Shown: piece after piece, positions 42,296 through 50,847 of the stretch | Position numbering within the stretch: the stretch's first letter is position 1 | How the letters are laid out: each line of letters begins with the position of its first letter | Origin: Paraburkholderia azotifigens | Lineage (GTDB): Bacteria; Pseudomonadota; Gammaproteobacteria; Burkholderiales; Burkholderiaceae | Reading direction: 5' to 3' | NCBI RefSeq assembly: GCF_007995085.1 | Contig: NZ_VOQS01000003.1 | Span: forward strand, 744,001 to 808,000 | Length of the DNA stretch: 64,000 nucleotides | Notes under the pieces: generated by a model | Told to the model about the DNA's origin: nothing | What the model saw: the letters and a program-made list of their open reading frames with translations, nothing else | Database searches by the model: none | Made by a program: the position numbers and the translations under genes

Positions 42296-45043
42296 TCAAG
42301 GCGTTTCGAGCGCGGGTTCCTGCGAGTCGAAGGTGTCGGTGAAGGCCTCGAAGTCTTCGATCGGCAACGGCCGGCAGAACAGATAGCCCTGATACGCGTG
42401 ACAGCCCGCGTCGGCGAGGAACTGGCGCTGCGCCTGCGTCTCGACGCCCTCGGCGATCACGCCGAGGCCGAGACTCTGTGCAAGCGCAACGATCGTGCGC
42501 GCGATCACGGCGTCGTTCGGATCGTCGAGCACGTCGCGCACGAACGACCTGTCGATCTTCAGTTGCCCGAGCGGCAAGCGCTTCAGATACGACAGCGACG
42601 AATAGCCGACGCCAAAGTCGTCGAGCGAAAACACGACGCCCTTGGTGCGCAGCAGCGTCATCTTGCGGATGATGTCCTCGACGTTGTCGACCAGCACGCT
42701 CTCCGTCAGCTCGAGCTTCAGACGGCTCGGATCGGCGCCCGTGCGGGCCAGTGCGTCGAGCACGCTGGTCACGAAAGTGTCCTCGCGAAGCTGCTGCGCG
42801 CTCACGTTGACGGCGATCGACAGATGCGCGCGGTCCGCGCGCATCGACCACTGCGCGAGCTGCCGGCAGGCTTTATCGAGCACCTTGTCGCCGAGCGCCA
42901 GAATCAGGCCCGTTTCCTCCGCGAGCGGAATGAATTCGGCGGGCGGCACGAGTCCGTGCTGCGGATGCTGCCAGCGCACGAGCGCCTCGGCCCCCGTCAC
43001 GCGGTTGCCGTTGAACACCTGCGCCTGATAGTGCACGAGCAGCTGGTCTTCGTCGATCGCGCGGCGCAGCGCCGCTTCCAGCGCAGCGCGTTCCATCACG
43101 ACCGTCTGCATGGCCGGGTCGAAGAAGCAGATCGCGTTGCGCCCGCTTTCCTTCGACTTGTACATCGCGAGATCGGACTGCTTCAGCAGTTCGTCGATCG
43201 AGGTTTCGTGGCCCGTGAAAAGCGTCGCGCCGATGCTCGCCGTCGTGCGGAACTCGGTGCCCGCGAGATAGTACGGGTTGGACAGCGCGGCCAGCACTTT
43301 TTCGGCGGCGCTCTCGGTCTCGCTCGCAGCTTCGTCGCGATTGCGGCTCAGATCGCTGAGCACGATCACGAACTCGTCGCCGCCCATGCGCGCGACCGTA
43401 TCGCCTTCGCGCACGCTCGCCAGCAGCCGCCCCGCGACCTGGCCCAGCAGCATGTCGCCCTTGTCGTGGCCGAGCGTGTCGTTGAGCGTCTTGAAGTTGT
43501 CGAGATCGACGAACAGCAGCGCGCCGTGCGTATGGTTCTGCGCGCTCAGCGCGATGACCTGCTTCAGCCGGTCGCGCAACAGCGTGCGGTTGGGCAGATG
43601 CGTGAGCGCGTCGAAGAATGCAAGTTCCTTGATCTGTTCTTCCGCGAGCTTGCGTTCCGTGATGTCGTAGTGCGTGCCGATGTAATGCGTGACGCGGCCG
43701 TCGTCGGCCTTCACGGCCGTGATGGTGAGCCACTTCGGATAGATCTCGCCGTTCTTGCGGCGATCCCAGATCTCGCCTTGCCATCCGCCCACGCCGCGGA
43801 TCGTCTCCCACATCTCGCGAAAGAACGCGGCATCGTGACGGCCTGAACTGAGCAGACGCGGGTTCCTGCCGATCACGTCTTCAGCCGTGTAACCGGTGCA
43901 TTTCGTGAACGCCGAATTGACGCGCAGGATCGTGCCGTCGGCGTCCGTCACCATCATGCCTTCGAGCGAATCGAAGGCGACGGCCGCGATGCGCAGTTCG
44001 GCCTCGCTCTCTCGCACTTCCGCCGTCATCTTCGACGCGAGCCGCATCGCGCGGCTGCGGCCGCTCGCGAGGCTCCATGCGAGCAGCGCGAGCAGCAGGC
44101 TCAGCCCCGCGCCCGTGCAGGCGATCAGCAGCTTCGCGTTGTGCCCGAAACGCGCCTTGAAGTCGGGCAGCGCGGTCATCGACAGCGTCCAGTCGTGGCC
44201 GCCCACCACCAGGTATTCGTTCGCCGAGATCACTTCGCGCTGCTTCGGCTCCGACGAGCGGTACAGCAGCGATTCCGGCGACGGCTGCGTGCCGTCGTAG
44301 ATCGACAGAAAGAGCCCCGGCGGCTGGTCGCCGTACAGACTGGCCAGCACGTCGCGCATGCGAAACGCCGCGTAGACCCAGCCGAGCAGATGCACGCGGC
44401 GATCCTCGACGGTGTCTTGCGGCGCGCCGCGTTCGTAGACGGGCAGATACATCACGAAGCCGGCCACGGGACGCGCACCCGAATCCGACGCCAGCTGCAC
44501 CTTGCCCGATACGACGGCGAGGCCCGAGTCGCGCGACTTCTCCATCGCCAGGCGGCGCACGGGGCTCGCCCACGAGTCATAGCCGAGCAGCGCATTGGGA
44601 TCGGCGTACACGGGCTCGCGTGCGACGACGGGCGCATAGCCGTCGCGCTCGCCGGGCGGATCGATTGAGTAGTGCCTGCCGATGCGTCCGTGCATTTCGG
44701 CGATGTGCGCATCGTGCTGTTGCGCGGGCACCCATTGCACGACACCGAGCGCCTGCATGCCCGCGATGCTTGCGTCGGCATTGACCGCGCCGACGTAGCC
44801 GTGAAATGCGTCGAGATCGAGCGAGCCGCGCGCCGCGAACATGCCCTGCACGCCGCGCAGCATCTGTTCGTAGGTTGCCATCCGCTGCTCGATGCGGCTG
44901 ACGGCATCGCCCAGCGCGAAATTGAATTCGGACAGCAGCTCGCGCCGCACGGCCTGACGCTCGTGATCCCACACTGACCAGGTGATCGTCAACCCGGTCA
45001 GCAGAATCACCAGCGGCAACAGGACGACGCGCGCGCGGCTCAT
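42296..45043 (-). CDS. CHASE-PAS-GGDEF-EAL cyclic di-GMP signalling protein
   Basis: 915-residue inner-membrane protein. Order: membrane helix (about 7-27), periplasmic CHASE domain (about 70-270), second helix (about 313-335), PAS (about 350-465, with FTKCTGYTAEDVIGRNPRLLSSG), GGDEF (about 480-640) with intact GGDEF at 554-558, and EAL (about 655-900) with intact E686-A687-L688 (AEALVRW). Both catalytic motifs look functional, so it may make and degrade c-di-GMP. It starts in a 4-base ATGA overlap with the upstream binding-protein gene, so the two are translationally coupled; the binding protein may deliver a ligand signal to the CHASE domain (inference). Confidence 0.93.
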   Translation of the reverse strand: MSRARVVLLPLVILLTGLTITWSVWDHERQAVRRELLSEFNFALGDAVSRIEQRMATYEQMLRGVQGMFAARGSLDLDAFHGYVGAVNADASIAGMQALGVVQWVPAQQHDAHIAEMHGRIGRHYSIDPPGERDGYAPVVAREPVYADPNALLGYDSWASPVRRLAMEKSRDSGLAVVSGKVQLASDSGARPVAGFVMYLPVYERGAPQDTVEDRRVHLLGWVYAAFRMRDVLASLYGDQPPGLFLSIYDGTQPSPESLLYRSSEPKQREVISANEYLVVGGHDWTLSMTALPDFKARFGHNAKLLIACTGAGLSLLLALLAWSLASGRSRAMRLASKMTAEVRESEAELRIAAVAFDSLEGMMVTDADGTILRVNSAFTKCTGYTAEDVIGRNPRLLSSGRHDAAFFREMWETIRGVGGWQGEIWDRRKNGEIYPKWLTITAVKADDGRVTHYIGTHYDITERKLAEEQIKELAFFDALTHLPNRTLLRDRLKQVIALSAQNHTHGALLFVDLDNFKTLNDTLGHDKGDMLLGQVAGRLLASVREGDTVARMGGDEFVIVLSDLSRNRDEAASETESAAEKVLAALSNPYYLAGTEFRTTASIGATLFTGHETSIDELLKQSDLAMYKSKESGRNAICFFDPAMQTVVMERAALEAALRRAIDEDQLLVHYQAQVFNGNRVTGAEALVRWQHPQHGLVPPAEFIPLAEETGLILALGDKVLDKACRQLAQWSMRADRAHLSIAVNVSAQQLREDTFVTSVLDALARTGADPSRLKLELTESVLVDNVEDIIRKMTLLRTKGVVFSLDDFGVGYSSLSYLKRLPLGQLKIDRSFVRDVLDDPNDAVIARTIVALAQSLGLGVIAEGVETQAQRQFLADAGCHAYQGYLFCRPLPIEDFEAFTDTFDSQEPALETP

Positions 45044-45843
45044 CGCGGCAGTGTGAAATCGACCATCGAATCCGCCAGTTCAGGTTTGAAATATTTCCTG
45101 AAAATGCGGCGCACCGTGCCGTCCGCGCGCATCTCTTCGACGAGCGCGCGCCACTTGTCCCGCTCTTCCGGCGACAACGCCCTCTTCGACATGATGAGGC
45201 CGTGCGGCGTGGCGGGATCGTTGAATTCGATAATGGAGGTGATGTCGCGGATGCGCTTCTCATCCAGCGCCGGATAGTCGAACGGCTCGATGATCATCCC
45301 CTGAATGCTGCCGCGCATCAGCGCCTGATAGAGCGGGTCCAGTCCGCCCGCCTGACTGACGCGATTGGCTGCGGCAAGCGTATCGACCAGTTCGTTGGCG
45401 GACTGACCATACCGGAAGCTTCGGATGACGCCAAGCTGAAACTTGTCGTTGTGTTCAAAATCGGACAGTTGCCGGATGCCGGCATCCTTGCGCACGAGCA
45501 GATAGAACCTGTCGCTGAAGTACCACGCGAATGACGCGTACTGCTCGCGCTCTTCGTTGGTGATGCCGGACAGGCTGAAATCGAGCGCACCCGATTCGAT
45601 CACTTTCCATATGCGCGCCCGCGACATCAGACTGACGCGGATTTCGCAGCCGCTGCGGCGGGTCAGTTCGTCGGCGAAATCCTTGTCGATGCCCGCGTTG
45701 GTGTCCTGCGAATAGAGCAGTCCATGATCGTGCAGCGCAAGCGTGAACGGACGCGTGCAGTCGGGGCCGCCCGCGAACGTGCGAGTGCTGGCGGCTGCCA
45801 GCGTGAGCGCGATTAGCAAGCCGATGAATCCGCGGTGAATCAC
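45040..45843 (-). CDS. Periplasmic solute-binding protein family 3, signalling type
   Basis: 267-residue exported protein: signal peptide 1-24 (MIHRGFIGLLIALTLAAASTRTFA), then a polar amino acid-binding fold (LALHDHGLLYSQDTNAGIDKDFADELTRRSG; SLSGITNEEREQYASFAWYF). GTG start at 45843 with GGGGAG 7 bases upstream. No transporter genes are adjacent; instead it overlaps the CHASE-PAS-GGDEF-EAL gene by 4 bases. A sensory rather than uptake role is likely. Confidence 0.82.
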   Translation of the reverse strand: MIHRGFIGLLIALTLAAASTRTFAGGPDCTRPFTLALHDHGLLYSQDTNAGIDKDFADELTRRSGCEIRVSLMSRARIWKVIESGALDFSLSGITNEEREQYASFAWYFSDRFYLLVRKDAGIRQLSDFEHNDKFQLGVIRSFRYGQSANELVDTLAAANRVSQAGGLDPLYQALMRGSIQGMIIEPFDYPALDEKRIRDITSIIEFNDPATPHGLIMSKRALSPEERDKWRALVEEMRADGTVRRIFRKYFKPELADSMVDFTLPR

Positions 45844-46048
45844 GGTGACGCTCCCCGTCGTTGGGTGGTGAGTGCTGTGGCCGTCCCGGACAGCCGATCG
45901 CTCGTGAGTCGATTGGCGAGCCTACGCGAAAACGGATCATTCGGGTTAACGGCAAAAATACCGGCTGACTTGACCCGGTGTTTGCCCTGAGATTTGCCTG
46001 GTATTTACGCGGCCTTTGCGCGTATATCGGATGCCCTGCCGCCCGCGC

Positions 46049-47862
46049 TCACGCGACCGTTGCCACGAAAATCGCGTTGTTGACGGCATGCAGCAGCATC
46101 GGCATCGCGAGGCCCTTCGTCTTCTTCGCGAGCCAGCCGGCCACGAGCGCCAGCAGGAACAGATAGGCGAACGCGCGGAAGTCCTGATGCATGGCGGCAA
46201 ACACGACCGCCTGAATCACGTTCGACCAGCGGAAGCCGAGATGCCGCGACAAGCCGCCCAGCAGTCCGCCGCGAAACACCAGTTCTTCGATGACGGGCAC
46301 GGCCACGCACAGAATCGCGACGGCAAGCGGCAGCGAGCCCATTGCCTTCGCCCCGACCACGATCGATTGCGCGAACGACACGACGCTCGTGTCCGCGACG
46401 TGCGGTGCGTGCGACGCCGTTGCCCAACGCAGCACGTTGATGCTGAGAACGGCGGCCGCGGGCAGTATCCACTTCGGCTTCCATGCGCCGCCGCCCCACA
46501 GGCCGCGCCACGCGATGCCCTGACGATCCATGCGAGGCCTGCCGCGACGAACAGCAGCGTCCACAGGTAGGCGATCACGAGATCGCTCTGCCAGCCGACG
46601 CGCCCTACCTTGTCCTTCACCTGCGCGATCAGCGCTGTTCCCGAATGAAACGACATCACCAGCCAGAGCACGACCGAGAACAGGCCGAGCGCATACCACG
46701 CATGCCTGAGCCCGATACCCGCGAAGAGCGGTTCGGAAATCTTGCCCTTGCGCAAGCGGACCACGCCGCGATAGTGAACGGGAAACATCAGCAGGCCCGG
46801 CAGGCAAGCGATGACAGCGACCGTCAACAGGCAGCTGAAGGCGAGCGGAATCAGCTCGCGCGTGAAGGCGACGGCGGGGTTCAGGGACAGCAGATGCGCG
46901 TAAGCCGATACGAGGCGCGCTGCGTTGTGCGTACGCGAATATTCGTCGGCGATCACGGCGGCAGCGGCGTTGGCGTCGTGCGTATCGAACGCGACGTCCA
47001 GGCGCAATTGGCGCAAGCCGGGGGGATCGTTCCTGACAGGCGTTTTGTCGGCCGACAGGACGGACTGCGCAGCCGTCGACTGACCCGCGTGCTGCAGCGC
47101 GCGGGCGCGGGTGTAGGTGTCGATCTTCAGGTTCGCGTTGTCGGCGCGGCGCAGTTCGTCGAGCGCGGCTGCGGGCGTCAGCGCGTCGACGGCGGCGTTG
47201 ATCCGGCGCGACTCCAGCCAGGCCGCCTTCGCGACGGGCGACGCCGCCAGCAGCGCAACGCCTTCCTGGATCTTGCCGTGCGTGCCGAGATAGCGGACGG
47301 CCTCCAGCAATTGCGGGCTGTCCGGGTCGAGATGCGCAGCGATGACCGCTTCTTCGCCGGCTCGCTTCTCGTCTTTCTGCATCGCATACGCGCGCGAAAG
47401 CGCCGCGTGGAGGCGCGCCTTCTGCGCCGTCGTCCAGCCAGCCGAACGCGCGACGAGCGGCTCGCCGAAACTGGCGGCGTCCTTGCCGAAACGCTGTTCG
47501 AGCAGGAACAGCAACACGTCGGCATTCGACGGAAACTGCTTGTCGAGGCGGGTCCGGCAAGCGTCGAGATCTTTCGACGCAACCTCCGCCCACGTCAGAT
47601 CCTCGGACCACGCGTAGCGCTGGATGAACGTGCAGCGCGCGATGGCGAGCGCGGCGTCGCCGGGCTGCTGTTTTTGCGCGGCGTCGTAGGCGTCGAGCAC
47701 TTTCCTGTAGGCCGCCTGCTGGTGGTTCGAGACGAGTCCGGATGCGCGGTCGGCGGAGTGCAGCAGATCGGGCGTGGGTAGTATGTCGGCGGCGTGACAG
47801 AACTGGAACTGGCAAAGCAGCGCCACACCCCACCCCAGCAGATACGTGCGGATCGGCTTCAT
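46049..47862 (-). pseudogene. TPR-like/CPBP membrane protease gene with an apparent frameshift
   Basis: The gene begins at ATG 47862 (MKPIRTYLLGW, signal-like helix), continues through an alpha-helical repeat region (about 30-330) and several membrane segments, and reaches AYLWTLLFVAAGLAWIVR in one frame. The sense then continues in the next frame as QGIAWRGLWGGGAWKPKW and runs through a complete CPBP (CAAX protease, Abi) domain with EELVFRGG, FAAMHQ and HAVNNA motifs to 46049. The frames join around 46515-46540 on the plus strand; one extra base there would restore a protein of about 604 residues. It is either a recent frameshift, a base lost in sequencing, or, less likely, a programmed -1 slip. 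The intact protease motifs argue that the break is recent or artificial. Confidence 0.7.
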
Positions 47863-47864
47863 GG

Positions 47865-48326
47865 CTAGGTGGACAGCATGCCCGAATGGATGCGCGCCGG
47901 ACGAGGCGCGGCGTTCGCCGGCCGTCCCGCGGAGGCGTCCGATGTGACCGTCACGCCTTGCACCATCACGCACAGCACGAAGCCGAGCACCTGAAGGAAG
48001 CGCGCGGCGGAAAAGAAATTCTCTTTGAGATCGACGCGATAACGGATCGCCGAGCCGTTCGCCAGCTTGCCTGTCGCATACACGGTGTTGTCGGGCAGCG
48101 TGAATATCGCGGACAGCGCGCTGGAGACAAAACGCGCAATGAGGAGCGCGCCGAGCGCGGCCGCGCCGATGTGCAATTCGAGCATCCAGCGCGGCTGGCC
48201 GGACATGTCGATCCATGACGCGTCCGCCAGATTGGCATACGCCGACGCGCCCCCGCAGACCGTCGCGAACAGACACGATATCAGCCAGGACCGTGGCGTC
48301 CCCGCTTCTCTCAGATAGTTGTACAT
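47865..48326 (-). CDS. Small membrane protein of unknown function
   Basis: 153-residue protein with about two to three hydrophobic segments (SWLISCLFATVCGGASAY near the N-terminus, LHIGAAALGALLIARFVSSAL, and FLQVLGFVLCVMVQGVTV near 115-132). ATG 48326 (MYNYLREAG) has AGGAG just upstream, with short spacing; an in-frame ATG 48377 is the alternative. The stop lies 2 bases before the CPBP protease start, so the two are one operon. No family recognised. Confidence 0.6.
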   Translation of the reverse strand: MYNYLREAGTPRSWLISCLFATVCGGASAYANLADASWIDMSGQPRWMLELHIGAAALGALLIARFVSSALSAIFTLPDNTVYATGKLANGSAIRYRVDLKENFFSAARFLQVLGFVLCVMVQGVTVTSDASAGRPANAAPRPARIHSGMLST

Positions 48327-48487
48327 GACTCCTGTCTCGCAGAACGCGATCTGCGCGATGCGTGGCTCGCTTTGCACACACGGATCGCACAGCGCTCGAA
48401 CATGCTTACGGCAAGAGCTTCGCGAAACTTTAGATACACACGGCGCGAGCGGGTCTGCAGGAATCGATTTGACCGTGCGAATCGACG

Positions 48488-48530
48488 ACGCAAAAGCAAC
48501 GCGCCCGCGACCTTGAAGATCGCGGGCGCG
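48488..48530 (-). terminator. Hairpin downstream of the AAHS transporter gene
   Basis: Eleven-base perfect arms (48500-48510 and 48520-48530) around a 9-nt loop. Read on the minus strand it is followed by GTTGCTTTTGCG, a short T-tract, 35 bases after the 48565 stop. Confidence 0.7.
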
Positions 48531-48564
48531 TAAAACGCCTGCCTGAAGCCGAGAAGACGCCTAC

Positions 48565-49923
48565 TCAGTGCCCCAGCGATTCGAGCTTGGCCGCCGCTAC
48601 GTCGCTGACTTGCGGCCGCGCCATCTGCTTGATCAGCAGCGCGACGCACGCGACCAGGCCGGCAATCGCGATTGTCGCGAACACACCCGCGAACGTGAAG
48701 TGCCGGCGCGTCAGTTCCGCGACCAGGAACGAACCGGCAATCCCGCCGAAGCGCCCGACGCCGAGCATCCACGCGACACCCGTGCCGCGCCCTTCCGTCG
48801 GATAGAACGCAGCCGCGAGTGCGGGCATCGACGATTGCGCGGTGTTCATCAGCACGCCGGAGAGGAACACGATCGCGACGAGTGCGCCAACGTTGCCCGC
48901 CGCCTGGCCGATGAAGTACACGCTGACGGCCGTCAGCGCATAGCACACGGCAATCACGCGATTCGCGTTGAAGCGGTCCATCAGCACGCCGCACAACACC
49001 GCGCCGACGCCGCCGAGCGGGAACAGCGCCGAAATCAGCGTCGCGCTCTTCGGCGTGAGACCGGCGTCCTTCAGCAGGATCGGCATCCAGTTGATCGACG
49101 CGTAGAAGATCACGAGGCCCATGAAGTACGTGACCCACAGCATCACCGAACCGACGATGTACGAACGCGACAGCACGACGCCGAGACCCTTGCTGCCCGT
49201 CTGCGGCGCCGTTTCCGTCATCACGAACGAACCGGCGTTCATCGCCTGCTGCGAAATGCGCGCGAGCGTCGCGCGAATCCGCTCGACAGGCTGATTGCTC
49301 GCGACCATGAAGCGCACCGACTCCGGCATCTTCAGCAGCAACGCGATGCCTAGCAGCAACGGCGTCACGCCGCCGAGCATCAGCACGCTGCGCCAGCCGA
49401 AGTGCGGAATCATCCACGCGGCAAGGAAGCCGCCGAACGCCGCGCCAAGCGGAAAGCCGCAGAACATCAGGTTGACCACCGTCGCGCGCCGGCGGTCCGG
49501 ACAGAACTCGCCCATCATCGTGACCGCATTAGGCATCGCCGCGCCGAGACCGACACCCGTGATGAAGCGCAGCACCGTCAGCGTGCCGATGCTCGATGAA
49601 AAGGCAGACGCGAGACACGCAATGCCGAACACGAACACCGACGTGAGCAGCAGCGAGCGTCGTCCGAGCCGATCGGACAGCGGACCCGAACCGAGCGCGC
49701 CGCACGCGAGGCCGAACAGCGCGGCGCTCAGCACGGGCGCGAGGTCCGGCTTCGAGAGTCCCCACTCGGTCAGCAGCGACGGCGCGATGAAGCCGATCGC
49801 CGCCGTGTCGAAACCATCCAGCAGGACGATCACGAAACACATGAAAAACACGAGCCATTGGAAACCGCCGAACGGCTGCTCATTGATGAACGTCTGAACG
49901 TTCACGACGGAAGTGCGGTTCAT
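48565..49923 (-). CDS. MFS aromatic acid:H+ symporter (AAHS family)
   Basis: 452-residue 12-helix transporter. The first helix carries LLDGFDTAAIGFIAPSLLTEWG, the D-G-x-D motif of AAHS carriers such as PcaK, BenK and MhpT; the GPLSDRLGRRSLLL motif A follows. The substrate is probably an aromatic acid. ATG 49923 (MNRTSVVNVQTFINEQ) has GGAG 9 bases upstream; open codons further 5' lie in the regulatory region. Upstream there are IclR-type half-sites, as expected for aromatic-acid control. Confidence 0.87.
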   Translation of the reverse strand: MNRTSVVNVQTFINEQPFGGFQWLVFFMCFVIVLLDGFDTAAIGFIAPSLLTEWGLSKPDLAPVLSAALFGLACGALGSGPLSDRLGRRSLLLTSVFVFGIACLASAFSSSIGTLTVLRFITGVGLGAAMPNAVTMMGEFCPDRRRATVVNLMFCGFPLGAAFGGFLAAWMIPHFGWRSVLMLGGVTPLLLGIALLLKMPESVRFMVASNQPVERIRATLARISQQAMNAGSFVMTETAPQTGSKGLGVVLSRSYIVGSVMLWVTYFMGLVIFYASINWMPILLKDAGLTPKSATLISALFPLGGVGAVLCGVLMDRFNANRVIAVCYALTAVSVYFIGQAAGNVGALVAIVFLSGVLMNTAQSSMPALAAAFYPTEGRGTGVAWMLGVGRFGGIAGSFLVAELTRRHFTFAGVFATIAIAGLVACVALLIKQMARPQVSDVAAAKLESLGH

Positions 49924-50006
49924 CGCCTTGTCTCCAGCTACGCGGCGCAGTGCACATGCTGCGCCTGTCACTCTATATTGCCTCAGAAGCGAGGCACGAA
50001 ATTCAC

Positions 50007-50072
50007 GTTTGCGGCGAAGTTCGCGGCAAACACAGTTGTTCGCATATCGCACAATCTTTCAGATTGCGAACA
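50007..50072. promoter_or_regulatory. Cluster of IclR-type operator repeats upstream of the AAHS gene
   Basis: A near-perfect 25-bp palindrome, GTTTGCGGCGAA-G-TTCGCGGCAAAC (one mismatched pair; 50007-50031), is followed by TGTTCGCA (50037-50044) and its inverse TGCGAACA (50065-50072). The element GTTCGCATATCGCAC (50038-50052) agrees at 12 of 15 positions with the PcaR box I recall from Pseudomonas. All lie 84-150 bases upstream of the AAHS start codon. The cognate regulator is not adjacent; the IclR protein at 13122-13946 is a candidate. Confidence 0.6.
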
Positions 50073-50502
50073 CTTTAGCCTTTCGCGCCGATGAGCGTCA
50101 ATGAAGGGTTATTACTGATGGAGCGGCTTCCAGGTCCGGCCGGAACCATGGAGCGCATACATGCGAGAGCGCGTTCCGTGCATCGAACACGATTGCCGCA
50201 CGGGTATCGCCGCTTCGCGGCCCGGGGCGTTACTATCGTTTTACCCTTCAAAACAAGGGATAAAATTCAACATCAAATACTTCGTATGCCTTATTACATT
50301 TCGATGGATGAACGTATCTCGCTGACGATGACATTCACCCGCTGACTGCAACCAGGAAACCGTCGTGCTTCACGCGCGCGACGGCATCGTCCTCCTTCGC
50401 ATGAACAGCGGCGGCCTCATCGCCCTTTTTCACCCTCGATTGACGCATTCTCATCACGTCTCTCACTTACAAACAAAAAACTTTCATTACGTTTTACTTT
50501 CA
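50073..50502. other. AT-rich intergenic stretch without a gene
   Basis: Part of the 0.9-kb gap between divergent transporters. Short open frames here have no ribosome sites or protein-like composition. An imperfect inverted repeat TTTACCCTT-CAAAAC-AAGGGATAAA lies near 50239-50265. No further motif can be supported. Confidence 0.4.
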
Positions 50503-50516
50503 TATATAACGACAGG

Positions 50517-50586
50517 GCATGTCGCGAACACGCCTGTCTCGCACATGTCCTCAGCCCACCCGTGCTAGCCGGTGGGCTTTTTTTTT
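50517..50586 (+). ncRNA. Candidate small RNA ending in an intrinsic terminator
   Basis: A textbook terminator (AGCCCACC 50553-50560, loop of 10, GGTGGGCT 50571-50578, then T8) stands in the intergenic region with no coding sequence upstream on that strand. About 45 bases before the stem is a TATATAAC -10-like element (50503-50510) in a strongly AT-rich tract, predicting a transcript of about 70 nt that includes a GGGCATGTCG and CGCACATGTCC pair. Promoter quality is moderate (poor -35), so this is a candidate only. Confidence 0.4.
50553..50586 (+). terminator. Intrinsic terminator in the intergenic region
   Basis: Eight-base GC-rich stem followed by eight T residues. It is oriented on the plus strand and is followed 260 bases later by the OFA transporter start, so it cannot terminate any recognised gene. 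Confidence 0.88.
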
Positions 50587-50669
50587 CGTGCGTGCGCTTA
50601 ATCGCAGGCTACATACAAATTCCTTTCATCAGTCGATTCGACTCGGTGAAAACCCCTCCAAGCTTTCGC

Positions 50670-50697
50670 TTGACTTACTTGATATATCACATATCGT
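50670..50697 (+). promoter_or_regulatory. Possible sigma-70 promoter of the OFA transporter gene
   Basis: TTGACT (50670-50675) and TATCGT (50692-50697) with a 16-base spacer, in an AT-rich island. Start of transcription would be near 50704, leaving a leader of about 140 nt. Confidence 0.45.
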
Positions 50698-50847
50698 ATG
50701 GGATCTATCAGCGATGCATTTTGAGCGTCGCTGGTCGGAAGAGCCGCTTAGGCCCCCGCAAATACCTGGCAGGCAAGTTCGCAACTATCGTGCACGCGAC
50801 CCGGGCAGGCGCCCATGCGCCGACTCGCGTCGACAAAGGAGACAGCG

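Noticed and set aside
50768..50784. TGGCAGGCAAGTTCGC as a sigma-54 promoter of the OFA transporter
   Set aside because: GG and GC are 13 bases apart instead of 12 and the -12 element lacks TTGC.
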